From the IMG/VR virus record IMGVR_UViG_3300022074_005186, positions 1 through 27,074 of that record: a stretch of DNA of 27,074 nucleotides. One strand, given 5' to 3'. The stretch comes from a virus. The notes beneath the pieces are model-generated. The model saw only the letters and a program-made list of their open reading frames with translations. It did not search any database and was not told the DNA's origin. Positions 7,122 through 14,552 of this stretch are shown in pieces. The translations under genes were made by a program, and so were the position numbers. How positions within the stretch are numbered: the stretch's first letter is position 1; every line of letters begins with the position of its first letter.

Positions 7122-7211
7122 TTAAGCAAGAACACTTGTAAAAGTACTTGTTCCCAGTGCCAACATAAAGATGTATGGCACTACTTTAAATGGTACTGGA
7201 TGTCTTTTCAT
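7122..7211 (-). CDS. 29-aa single-pass membrane protein, unknown
   Basis: A 29-codon gene coupled by TAATG to the preceding hli. A basic N-terminus (MKRHPVPFK) is followed by a hydrophobic stretch (residues about 10-29) ending in SVLA. This resembles a signal anchor or the very small subunits of photosystem or cytochrome b6f complexes, but I cannot match it to a named one. N-in topology would be expected from the positive N-terminal charge. Confidence 0.5.
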   Translation of the reverse strand: MKRHPVPFKVVPYIFMLALGTSTFTSVLA

Positions 7212-7339
7212 TATACGAAACCGGGAATAATTTGGCCTGTTGTTAAGTAAGCACCTAATCCTGCGATGATACCTAGCATTGCTAGTCTACCGTTAAGTTT
7301 TTCAGCAACTAACTTTTCCTTTTCAATTTCTTTTTTCAT
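7211..7339 (-). CDS. hli: High-light-inducible protein
   Basis: A 42-residue HLIP. A charged N-terminal helix start (MKKEIEKEK) is followed by the complete chlorophyll-binding core AEKLNGRLAMLGIIAG (about 12-27) and the viral-type tail TTGQIIPGFV. It would insert in the thylakoid membrane and bind chlorophyll and carotenoid near photosystem II. It starts 4 bases after the previous small gene and its stop overlaps the next ATG. Confidence 0.9.
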   Translation of the reverse strand: MKKEIEKEKLVAEKLNGRLAMLGIIAGLGAYLTTGQIIPGFV

Positions 7340-7343
7340 TTTT

Positions 7344-7436
7344 CTATTTAAAATCTTGTAATTGTTTTTTGGTATAGATGAGTATCGTTACAGTGAATGA
7401 GATTACTAAAAATAAAAATTCACCTAATGGACTCAT
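7344..7436 (-). CDS. 30-aa single-pass membrane protein, unknown
   Basis: A 30-codon gene: a short N-terminus (MSPLGE), one hydrophobic helix (residues about 7-21) and a basic-polar C-terminus (YTKKQLQDFK). The size and layout resemble low-molecular-mass photosystem II or cytochrome b6f subunits (PsbT, PetN, PetL class), but there is no residue-level match that I trust. The ATG overlaps the stop of the preceding hli (TAATG). Confidence 0.55.
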   Translation of the reverse strand: MSPLGEFLFLVISFTVTILIYTKKQLQDFK

Positions 7437-7591
7437 TAAAATATACCGGGGATGATTTGACCTGTTGTTGCGTATGCACCGACTGCTGCTACGAAACCTA
7501 ACATTGCTGCCCAACCATTAAATCTTTCTGCTTCTGGAGTCATGAGTTTTTCCTCTTTGTAATTAATTGTGAATTGTGAATTGAATTTCAT
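7436..7591 (-). CDS. hli: High-light-inducible protein with altered core motif and two possible starts
   Basis: A 51-residue HLIP. In the core AERFNGWAAMLGF the usual Arg of NGR is replaced by Trp. In LHC-type helices that Arg forms a salt bridge with the chlorophyll-binding Glu of the partner helix, so pairing may differ. The tail TTGQIIPGIF matches the other members. There are two good starts: the ATG at 7591, preceded by AAGGAG, and an internal ATG at 7543, preceded by AGAGGA, which would give a 35-residue form. The longer form adds a polar stretch (KFNSQFTINYKEEK). I list the longer frame, but both may be made. Confidence 0.85.
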   Translation of the reverse strand: MKFNSQFTINYKEEKLMTPEAERFNGWAAMLGFVAAVGAYATTGQIIPGIF

Positions 7592-7601
7592 CTAAGTCTC
7601 C

Positions 7602-7715
7602 TTAGAATAGGCCTGGAGCGATCCAACCTGTAAGTCCGTAGTTGACTACGGCTGCGAAGAAACCAATCATTGCTAAACGACCATTGATTTGTTCTGCGTT
7701 CTTCCAATAGTTCAT
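7602..7715 (-). CDS. hli: High-light-inducible protein
   Basis: A 37-residue HLIP with the core NAEQINGRLAMIGFFAAV followed by NYGLTGWIAPGLF. The Glu, Asn and Arg of the chlorophyll-binding motif are intact. The start chosen here is the ATG at 7715-7713, which overlaps the stop codon of the preceding hli (TAATG). A longer in-frame start exists inside the upstream gene but adds only an implausible His-rich stretch. It should act in the thylakoid as a dimer or with another single-helix protein. Confidence 0.9.
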   Translation of the reverse strand: MNYWKNAEQINGRLAMIGFFAAVVNYGLTGWIAPGLF

Positions 7716-7912
7716 TAGAAAATACCGGGGATGATTTGTCCTGTGGTGATGTATGCACCGAGTAGTGCAACGAAACCGATCATTGCCCAACGACCGTTTA
7801 CTTTCTCAGCGTTTTGAGGATAGCTGTCGTATGAAACTGACTTATCAATGTAAGGTCTTGTTTCATTTGGAAAAGCATTTTGTCTTCCACCACTTTCTGT
7901 TGTAACAGTCAT
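7715..7912 (-). CDS. hli: High-light-inducible protein, first gene of the hli operon
   Basis: A 65-residue HLIP and the longest of the five. A polar N-terminal region of about 33 residues (MTVTTESGGRQNAFPNE...) precedes the core NAEKVNGRWAMIGFVALLGAY and the tail TTGQIIPGIF. It resembles ordinary cyanobacterial Hli proteins, which carry such N-terminal extensions. It lies about 20 bases downstream of the start predicted from the perfect sigma70 promoter at 7940-7968. No clear Shine-Dalgarno sequence is visible. During infection it would help protect photosystem II from excess light. Confidence 0.93.
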   Translation of the reverse strand: MTVTTESGGRQNAFPNETRPYIDKSVSYDSYPQNAEKVNGRWAMIGFVALLGAYITTGQIIPGIF

Positions 7913-7939
7913 TGAAGTTTTATTAATTTATGTAACAAT

Positions 7940-7968
7940 ATTATATAGTAATTATAAAGTTTTGTCAA
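7940..7968 (-). promoter_or_regulatory. Perfect-consensus sigma70 promoter of the hli cluster
   Basis: TTGACA (7968-7963), exactly 17 bases, then TATAAT (7945-7940) on the minus strand, with the start expected near 7933. Both hexamers match the bacterial consensus fully. This points to transcription by unmodified host RNA polymerase, that is, early expression of the photoprotection genes. The -35 box lies inside an inverted repeat (7956-7973). Confidence 0.88.
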
Positions 7969-7973
7969 ACTTT
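7956..7973. promoter_or_regulatory. Inverted repeat over the -35 box of the hli promoter
   Basis: AAAGTTT-TGTC-AAACTTT on the plus strand: 7-bp perfect arms with a 4-base centre that lies on the -35 element. It could be an operator for a host or phage regulator. Part of it (7955-7965) is the same 11-mer found in the psbA promoter spacer. AT-rich symmetry can arise by chance. Confidence 0.35.
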
Positions 7974-8031
7974 TTGTTGTAAAAGCATGACATTCTTAAG
8001 GTTATCTTAATATTTGTATCAGAAAAACTTA

Positions 8032-8835
8032 TTATTGGGGGGTTTCTGGGTTACTTACCCTGTTTAGGTATGGATCGTAGTTTAACAGATCTGTTACATT
8101 AAAGTTACACCCTTGCTGTTGCCACCAGTTCCATTGCCCTTCTCGGTTGCTTCGATGGATTGCATCTATATGCTCTGGATGAATTGAAGATCCAAGTTCT
8201 AACTTGTAAAGAAACAAAGGCATTGAATAGGTATTACCTGAGTTGTATATTAAATCATCAGCCACTGCTCTTGGTTTTGCACCATTATCAAGTTTGTATT
8301 TACCATTCCTCTCATGAAACTTAAGTAACTTCTCTGCATGATGACGATTGATCATATAACATGCTGTAGAAAAATCATTTACAAATCTTCTGTGTAGTTT
8401 AACATGAATCGATCCTGTACATATGATTGCAAGTTGAACTACATCCCAATCATAAGGAAGATTTGCCATGAAGTCTCTCCATGTAAAGTTCCAAAACTTA
8501 ACTAAATCAAGATCAATATCATCTTCCATGATCAAAGCATAGGAACTATCAGAAGTATCATACCAATGTTTGATTGCTTTGAGATGTGATGTTGTACATC
8601 CAACCTCCCCAGATGTCATTGATTCTGGGTAAGTTCCTTTGATGATATCACTTAAGTCATCATCACGACCATCGTATGCAGAGATTCTTGTATAGTTTTC
8701 AATCTCCCAATACTTAAAGTGATCCTCAACATACTTTCTTCTCTCAGGTTGCCCATCAATATTCAAGTAATAGATTGGAGGAATGTTTTGGAGTTTATAT
8801 GCTGCTTTGTTTTTATCCGTCATAAGAGTCATCAT
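8032..8835 (-). CDS. Glycosyltransferase family 25 protein
   Basis: A 267-residue GT25-type transferase, the family that includes LPS galactosyltransferases and collagen galactosyltransferases. The N-terminal IYYLNIDGQPERR (about 21-33) is the family opening, GEVGCTTSHLKAIKHW (76-91) is the second conserved block, and LIMEDDIDL (101-109) holds the acidic metal and sugar-nucleotide-binding residues. DDLIY near 194 is a further family element. It is the last gene of the glycan island, and no strong terminator follows before the hli promoter. Several in-frame ATGs (8835, 8832, 8823) overlap the preceding gene; the one at 8823 gives the shortest overlap. The sugar transferred cannot be predicted. 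Confidence 0.88.
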   Translation of the reverse strand: MMTLMTDKNKAAYKLQNIPPIYYLNIDGQPERRKYVEDHFKYWEIENYTRISAYDGRDDDLSDIIKGTYPESMTSGEVGCTTSHLKAIKHWYDTSDSSYALIMEDDIDLDLVKFWNFTWRDFMANLPYDWDVVQLAIICTGSIHVKLHRRFVNDFSTACYMINRHHAEKLLKFHERNGKYKLDNGAKPRAVADDLIYNSGNTYSMPLFLYKLELGSSIHPEHIDAIHRSNREGQWNWWQQQGCNFNVTDLLNYDPYLNRVSNPETPQ

Positions 8836-9436
8836 ACTTTAAAACAAAAAAACCATTACCATAAGGAAACTTATCTATCCACTTCTTCTTGATAGATCCG
8901 AACTCATAAGAAAACTTAACCAATTCAAATCCATTCTTTTCAAACATATTAATCCACCATTCCTCATCCTTCTTTGTCACATGAGTAACATCAACTTCAT
9001 ACTCACGAATACGAAAGCGATCATTATCACCAAGAGGTATAGTAAAAAAGAATTGATCAGACTTTTGTTTGAACAAATGTAAAACAGCAGGTATGTCAAC
9101 TTCTTCAACATGCTCTAACATATCTTTACATATGAGTAGATCATATATTTTTTTATTTGGTGCTGACAAATAATCCTTAACTGCAGGATGACAATTTGCA
9201 ATTGCATAGTCACTCATGTCCTCACCATACGCTTTCGATCCGAGTATACGAAGAGCATGTACAAGAAATCCTTTAGCACATCCATAGTCAACACAATTAT
9301 CAAAATCAAAATAATTTTGAATATCTAATGCTTCTGGTATTGATCTTGTTGGTTGCCAACTATAATTTTCATATCCAGAGATGTGCTTTCTCACCCCATC
9401 CTCATAGTAGTCTTTTGTAAAAAGATGCATAGTCAT
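8813..9436 (-). CDS. SAM-dependent class I methyltransferase
   Basis: A 207-residue Rossmann-fold methyltransferase. VDYGCAKGFLVHAL (49-62) is the glycine-rich SAM-binding motif I, and DLLICKDMLEHV is motif IV/post-IV with the acidic residue typical of Methyltransf_11/23-type enzymes. It overlaps the radical SAM gene by 4 bases (ATGA) and the GT25 gene at its other end. In this setting it most probably methylates a sugar of the glycan, as O-methylation caps many surface polysaccharides, but a small-molecule or protein target cannot be ruled out. Confidence 0.85.
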   Translation of the reverse strand: MTMHLFTKDYYEDGVRKHISGYENYSWQPTRSIPEALDIQNYFDFDNCVDYGCAKGFLVHALRILGSKAYGEDMSDYAIANCHPAVKDYLSAPNKKIYDLLICKDMLEHVEEVDIPAVLHLFKQKSDQFFFTIPLGDNDRFRIREYEVDVTHVTKKDEEWWINMFEKNGFELVKFSYEFGSIKKKWIDKFPYGNGFFVLKYDDSYDG

Positions 9437-10563
9437 GCAAAGTCATTATGTATTGTATCAGTAAGAACGTCATCTATCAACTCATTTTGGATTGCATACT
9501 TACAGTAGTGACAACCATGATGTCGAAGTGTGGGTGGCTTACTATAGAAATCTATTATACCATCAACATCGCAAACTGCAAACTGTGACTCTGGCACATA
9601 GTTATAATTGTTTTCAATTGATAACTCTGCAGATGGACAGGCATAGATGTAACCATCGGTGAATAGAAATGGTTTAACCATATGCATATAGCAATGATCA
9701 TTTCTTCTCTCACCTTTAAAGTTGAAGTCTGATAGGAATGCAGATTGTAATTTACGTCCTCTATCTTTTTCATACTCTTCTATAATACCACGGATTGTTT
9801 CAATATCCTTTGCGGTTTCTTTCACATCCTTAATTGCATTGAAAGCAATACGACATGGAATTTTATTCTCTTCAACCCAATCCAACATTCTTACAAAGTT
9901 GTCAGTCGTTTGAAATTTCTTTGATTGTATTCTCTTGTTCTTTACGTCAGTCCACTCACCTGTGATATTCGGATTGTTTGAAGTTGCTAGGTTCTCATCC
10001 CACACATATGCTGCTGATGGTTTACAATTAGTTCCTTCAAATACTCTTAGATCATATTCATATCCTTCATAAAAACCATACATTCCCATGCGAACCCAAT
10101 CAAAGAGTTCAACAATATCTTTTTTGATTGGACGATCCATTCCAAATCTTGCAGCATTAGTACAGATACCTAAACTAAATCCAAGATCCTTTGCATATCT
10201 TACAATCTTTTTAAAGTCTGGATGAATACTTGGTTCACCACCACCTGTAAACTCAACACCAGTAACACCAATTGCTTTGAAACTATCAAGTGCTTTGAGC
10301 ACTGTTTCTGTTGGCATCTTTTCTGAGATGTCACGATTCGCAAAACAACAAAATGAGCAAGTTAAATTGCAAGCATTTGTCAAAGAGATATGTGCCATCA
10401 CTGGAGAGGGTGGTTTACCCTGTTGGATTGCTTCCAACTTATCCATGTGCTTCAGCATCTTTGTCAGATTACTACTGAAACTACGTCCTTGTACTACGTC
10501 GTCTTCTTTTCTAAAAGTTCCGTCCTGATTAAAAACTGGGACTCCTTTATAAGGCACTGTCAT
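9433..10563 (-). CDS. Radical SAM protein with C-terminal cysteine cluster
   Basis: A 376-residue radical SAM enzyme (numbering from the ATG at 10563). Cys65, Cys69 and Cys72 in NACNLTCSFCC bind the 4Fe-4S cluster that cleaves SAM, and FTGGGEPSIHPDF is the SAM-binding GGE-type motif. The C-terminal region has further cysteines (HCYMHM, ACPSAEL, AVCDVDG, GCHYCKYA), like a SPASM-type auxiliary cluster domain. I chose this start because it forms a TAATG overlap with the upstream stop and has AAGGAG at a good distance; an ATG at 10581 is also in frame. Its neighbours are glycosyltransferases and a methyltransferase, so radical modification of a sugar (epimerisation, dehydration or methylation) is a plausible inference. 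The reaction is unknown. Confidence 0.85.
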   Translation of the reverse strand: MTVPYKGVPVFNQDGTFRKEDDVVQGRSFSSNLTKMLKHMDKLEAIQQGKPPSPVMAHISLTNACNLTCSFCCFANRDISEKMPTETVLKALDSFKAIGVTGVEFTGGGEPSIHPDFKKIVRYAKDLGFSLGICTNAARFGMDRPIKKDIVELFDWVRMGMYGFYEGYEYDLRVFEGTNCKPSAAYVWDENLATSNNPNITGEWTDVKNKRIQSKKFQTTDNFVRMLDWVEENKIPCRIAFNAIKDVKETAKDIETIRGIIEEYEKDRGRKLQSAFLSDFNFKGERRNDHCYMHMVKPFLFTDGYIYACPSAELSIENNYNYVPESQFAVCDVDGIIDFYSKPPTLRHHGCHYCKYAIQNELIDDVLTDTIHNDFA

Positions 10564-11261
10564 TAATAATGCTCCTTCCATTGATGAATCACGGGTAGGT
10601 CAGGATTACCTTCTCGAACCTCTCCTAACCAGAGTGCTACCTCATATTTATAACCTCTCTTGGCGAAGTGATATGTAAGATTTGCATCAACAGCACCAAG
10701 CATATTATACGATGCAGAATCCTCTTCCATCATACGATCCATATTATTTTGAATGTCTTCTACTACATCATTATACACGGAAAGAAAAGTTTTTGCATTG
10801 TAGATTGATCCTCCACACATTCCGTAATGTGTTGCAATTTGATTTGTACAATTGTAGATATCAGTAATCATCTTACCAGTAAATTGATTTCCAATTCTAA
10901 CACCTCTTAATTGAAATGGTGGATTGATATTAAATGGTCTTCTTACATATACATCATCTTCCATAATCATCGTATAATCTAATCCAGTTTCTTCACACAC
11001 AAGTTTTTGTCTCTTCCACCATTCAATTGTACGGTATGCATTGTATGGAAACTTTGGATAGTTATTGACATCATCACCAAATATATTTTCTCTCATAAAA
11101 AATTTGCATCCAAACTCATCTGCCATGTATGTAAAATCATCTCCTCCATCAGAGATTAAAACAACCGGATTATCTGGAAACTGTTTTCTAAAATTTTCTA
11201 ATACAAATCTAACTGCCTTGTGGTTTTTATAGACTTGATAAAATACTCCAAACTCTGTCAT
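10563..11261 (-). CDS. GT-A-like glycosyltransferase
   Basis: A 232-residue protein with the look of a short GT-A transferase: an N-terminal VFYQVYKNHKAVRFVLENF region, VVLISDGGDDF (33-43), and an acidic TMIMEDDVYVRRPF segment (97-110) that would hold the metal and nucleotide sugar. A later GMCGGSIYNAKTF region resembles the acceptor side of such enzymes. It overlaps the carbamoyltransferase by 4 bases and the radical SAM gene by 1 base (TAATG). I cannot assign a CAZy family or sugar from sequence reading alone. Confidence 0.72.
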   Translation of the reverse strand: MTEFGVFYQVYKNHKAVRFVLENFRKQFPDNPVVLISDGGDDFTYMADEFGCKFFMRENIFGDDVNNYPKFPYNAYRTIEWWKRQKLVCEETGLDYTMIMEDDVYVRRPFNINPPFQLRGVRIGNQFTGKMITDIYNCTNQIATHYGMCGGSIYNAKTFLSVYNDVVEDIQNNMDRMMEEDSASYNMLGAVDANLTYHFAKRGYKYEVALWLGEVREGNPDLPVIHQWKEHY

Positions 11262-12811
11262 GATGTAAACAAATAATCCTCAATAACAACGTAGTCCATC
11301 TCAGTATTTTCTAATGCATAAAGTGCATCTTCAATCGTTGAGAGAATTGGGTATCCACGAATATTAAATGATGTATTTAATAAAACATTTGTTTCTGATA
11401 GTTTACCAAACTCTGTCAACAATTCATAGAAATGTGAATGAGATTCTTCTGTTACGGTTTGTAGTCTTGCAGTTCCATCAACGTGTGTAATTGATGGAAG
11501 AGTATCAACCTTAACTCTTGGAGCATAACTCATAAACTCAAGGTTCTCAAAACTGTAAGAATCAAAATACTTAGGAGCATCCTCCTTCTTACAGAAAGGT
11601 GCGAATGGACGATACCATTCACGGAATTTAACTTTTGAATTAAGTATATCTTTCATATCAGGAATGTTAGGATCACATACAATTGAACGATTACCTAATG
11701 CTCTTGGGCCAACTTCTGAATCACCATAGACTAGTCCTATAATCTTACCATCTTTAATTAATTTTGCAATCTCTGCTTTAGTAGTTTTCTTAGCAGAATA
11801 CTCTTTGATAAATTCGTCTAAATCATTTTTATCGACAAGTGGTAAACCTTGATATGTAATATCAATCTTTTTAGATGGTCGATTGTATATCAACATGTGT
11901 CCTAATGATAATGAACCATCATGTGGATTGGGTGGTACAAAAATTTCACGATCATAATACTGTTTGACTTTCTCATTTACTAATACATTCAGTGCACATC
12001 CACCAGTCATAATTAATGGTATCTCAGTATCATACCTATCAAGCACACTAAAAAATGCATCTTCAAATCCTGCCTGTGCTGTTGCTGCAATATCATATCC
12101 ATCCTGTCCTTCAAAGATCCAGTTCTCTAATGGATTTTTCCAAGGACTATCAATATTTTTTAAAGGTAAATTAGTTTTCTTTGCTAACTTTTTATAGTCA
12201 CGATCAAAGAAAAATTCAGAGAATGCAGGGACTAAATCATAATCAATCTTTCCATACCCACACAGACCCATGAGTTTACCAGACAATGCTAATTGATGTC
12301 TACTCTTCTCTGCTACCTCACGAATTAGAGATCCACATAATAAATATCCACCACCAAAATCTGATGGAATATTTTTAAGTAATTTTATCTCAGTTCCATT
12401 CGCAGCATATATGTTAAAGTGTCCATCATCTCCACCACCATCATAAGATACAATGAGTGCCTGTTTAAATGGTGAGAGATAAAATGCTGCAGAAGCATGA
12501 GTCTGATGATGTCTTGCGACTGTGACTACATTATCAGTATTAAAAATTTCTTTTGGATCAACTTGAATAAATCCATCAGAAGAAATTAGAACTGCTTCAT
12601 AATCATTTTCAATACCCCAATCTTCTTCAGCAATCTCTTGACATAATGTAAGTATCTCCTTCTGATACTCAGGTGAATTATCAACATGTAATCTAAAATA
12701 TCTTTTCTTTACAAGTCTTTCTAATTCAATTAAGTGATACTCATCTTTATCAGCATTATAAAATGTGATATTCGCATCATGTCCTGCAAAAATACTAACT
12801 AAGTTTTTCAT
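11258..12811 (-). CDS. O-carbamoyltransferase, NodU/CmcH/TobZ family
   Basis: A 517-residue carbamoyltransferase. Enzymes of this family make carbamoyl-adenylate from carbamoyl phosphate and ATP in a Kae1-like N-terminal domain and pass the carbamoyl group to a sugar hydroxyl. Visible blocks are HHQTHA (101-106, Fe-binding His motif), DGGGDDG (124-130), TGGCALN (269-275), GDSEVGPRALGNRS (363-376), REWYRPFAP (398-406), HVDGTARLQTV (443-453) and NTSFN (479-483), all in family order. The length is slightly under the family's usual 550-600 residues, but no block is missing. It overlaps both neighbours by 4 bases. In this island it should carbamoylate a sugar of the glycan. Confidence 0.93.
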   Translation of the reverse strand: MKNLVSIFAGHDANITFYNADKDEYHLIELERLVKKRYFRLHVDNSPEYQKEILTLCQEIAEEDWGIENDYEAVLISSDGFIQVDPKEIFNTDNVVTVARHHQTHASAAFYLSPFKQALIVSYDGGGDDGHFNIYAANGTEIKLLKNIPSDFGGGYLLCGSLIREVAEKSRHQLALSGKLMGLCGYGKIDYDLVPAFSEFFFDRDYKKLAKKTNLPLKNIDSPWKNPLENWIFEGQDGYDIAATAQAGFEDAFFSVLDRYDTEIPLIMTGGCALNVLVNEKVKQYYDREIFVPPNPHDGSLSLGHMLIYNRPSKKIDITYQGLPLVDKNDLDEFIKEYSAKKTTKAEIAKLIKDGKIIGLVYGDSEVGPRALGNRSIVCDPNIPDMKDILNSKVKFREWYRPFAPFCKKEDAPKYFDSYSFENLEFMSYAPRVKVDTLPSITHVDGTARLQTVTEESHSHFYELLTEFGKLSETNVLLNTSFNIRGYPILSTIEDALYALENTEMDYVVIEDYLFTS

Positions 12812-13758
12812 ATCTTACTAATCAAATCCTCAACACAAGGAATATATCTATCCTTGATTACATTGACCCAATCAAAATTAAGTGCGTACTGTATTATAGC
12901 ATCTCGATGAACGATTGAGTATTCTCTGTTCTTAATTATCTCTGCTTCAAGATATTGAATATCATTAATCTTACTCTCAGGTATCACTGTAATGAAATCT
13001 TTTGTAGTATCAAGATTTGCTGCACCATATTCACATACAACAACACCAAGTCCTGCTGCTAATGCTTCCATACAAACAAGAGGATGTGCTTCACCGTCTG
13101 ATAGTAATACAAGATTTCCGTAGTCACTTAGATTCTTATAAAGATGTTCTTTACTCCACTCACCAAGATAATTAATGTTTATATTAAAGTTTGGATCAGC
13201 ATTGTTACCTGCGTAATACAGACTACTGATTGATTGAAACATACTTTGTCTCTTACGATAATCTATCTTTGCAAGATATAAACTACGATCAGGATGTTTT
13301 GGTTTATCTTTACAAACAAATTTACGAGTATTCACACCATTTGGTGTTACATATAAATTAGATTCTTCAATTAATAATTCATTCTTATATACATCTCGGA
13401 TACCGTCTGATAGACAGAAAATCTTTGGTGCTATTCTTTGGAATGGTTTTACAATTCGATCATGATAGTATCCCCATTTATTTGATTGCTCAAGGTATCC
13501 AAAGTGACTTGTGATTGCACAAGGATATTGAATGAAAGGATAGAGTTCGATAAAATCATCATACTGAATATGCACAAAGTCAGGACGATATGCATTTACT
13601 TTCTGTACGATCTCAATAGGACTTTTTGTATTGACAATATCAACTTCATGTCCTAGTTTTTCAAGTGCTAATTTTTGATCCCATATTAATATTTCAACTG
13701 CACCCCAACCAGTCGGAGGGATAGGCATAATACCGGGCCCTATAATTGATATCTTCAT
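12808..13758 (-). CDS. Glycosyltransferase family 4-like protein
   Basis: A 316-residue retaining GT-B transferase. The N-terminus ISIIGPGIMPIPPTGWGAVE (3-22) is the acceptor-domain glycine loop of GT4 enzymes. VTPNGVNTRKF (137-147) precedes the nucleotide-sugar domain. EAHPLVCMEALAAGLGVVV (223-241) contains the EX7E motif (Glu223, Glu231) that contacts the donor sugar. It overlaps both neighbours by ATGA. The donor is probably GDP- or UDP-sugar; which one cannot be told. Confidence 0.9.
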   Translation of the reverse strand: MKISIIGPGIMPIPPTGWGAVEILIWDQKLALEKLGHEVDIVNTKSPIEIVQKVNAYRPDFVHIQYDDFIELYPFIQYPCAITSHFGYLEQSNKWGYYHDRIVKPFQRIAPKIFCLSDGIRDVYKNELLIEESNLYVTPNGVNTRKFVCKDKPKHPDRSLYLAKIDYRKRQSMFQSISSLYYAGNNADPNFNININYLGEWSKEHLYKNLSDYGNLVLLSDGEAHPLVCMEALAAGLGVVVCEYGAANLDTTKDFITVIPESKINDIQYLEAEIIKNREYSIVHRDAIIQYALNFDWVNVIKDRYIPCVEDLISKI

Positions 13759-14552
13759 TCACTTAACTCCGTAAAGATATCCATGTGCTGTCCATTTGTT
13801 CTTGAATAAACTGCAAAATCATCTGGATATTTTTTGACAAGATATCCTAATGCAATCTGTTCATTGTTCACATTATTTTCTGCAATCATTTTATCCATCA
13901 ATACATCATCTACCATCTTCATAATCTTTGGTATGGAATTTTTATGTCCACCAAACATTGATCCTAAAACATAAGAACGATTATCATACAAATAATTTTC
14001 ATCTAATGTTTCTGCTTCATATAGATCAGTATAATATTCACAGTTCATTTGAATCAAAAAACTTTCACCCATACCCTCAAGTTGTTCCATTGCAGACTCA
14101 CCCGGATATGGTTCTGTCAAATCAAAGTTGTTAAAGAATCTTGATCCTCCTGCATCTAACCAAAAGTATACGTCAGAATCAAATGGATTTATTTTTGCTG
14201 CCTGATCTAACCAAGGAAACTTTGAATATTGAATGACAGAATACATTGCCTGTTTACATTCAATACGATCTGGATCTGAAATATTATTTTTATAATCATC
14301 AGAATCAAGTATATCTTGTATTGGTTCTTTTAAATGGTAATAAGGTATCTCTTCTGATGTAATGTGAACTGTCTTTGTAGGAAGATCTCCTCTTCTTTCA
14401 TCAACAAACTCTTGTAAATCTTCTGTGATAAACAATAACATTGGCACACGAAGTTTGAGTGTAACATCAAACCATTTAAGATACTGATCCCACTTACGAC
14501 CATCTACTCTATCAATGTCAAAGAGTGCAGAAACAAAGGTTACATTTTTCAT
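13755..14552 (-). CDS. HtrL/YibB (WlaTC)-like putative glycosyltransferase
   Basis: A 265-residue protein matching the HtrL/YibB/WlaTC pattern: an opening FVSALFDIDR (6-15), a WDQYLKWF segment with VPMLLFI (36-42), and DVYFWLDAGGSRFF (127-140) with the acidic DAG motif in the position of a DxD. Members lie in LPS and capsule loci and are thought to be glycosyltransferases, though few have been tested. It overlaps the GT6 gene by 4 bases and the GT4 gene by 4 bases. The reaction is unknown. Confidence 0.78.
   Translation of the reverse strand: MKNVTFVSALFDIDRVDGRKWDQYLKWFDVTLKLRVPMLLFITEDLQEFVDERRGDLPTKTVHITSEEIPYYHLKEPIQDILDSDDYKNNISDPDRIECKQAMYSVIQYSKFPWLDQAAKINPFDSDVYFWLDAGGSRFFNNFDLTEPYPGESAMEQLEGMGESFLIQMNCEYYTDLYEAETLDENYLYDNRSYVLGSMFGGHKNSIPKIMKMVDDVLMDKMIAENNVNNEQIALGYLVKKYPDDFAVYSRTNGQHMDIFTELSE

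Noticed and set aside
7588-7770. 60-aa minus-strand frame across the first hli genes
   Set aside because: It is out of frame with two certain hli genes and its translation has no HLIP or other protein-like pattern.
7996-8010. Hairpin after the GT25 gene as terminator of the glycan island
   Set aside because: The stem TTAAG/CTTAA is only 5 bp, all weak pairs but one, and no T-run follows it. Read-through into hli seems possible.
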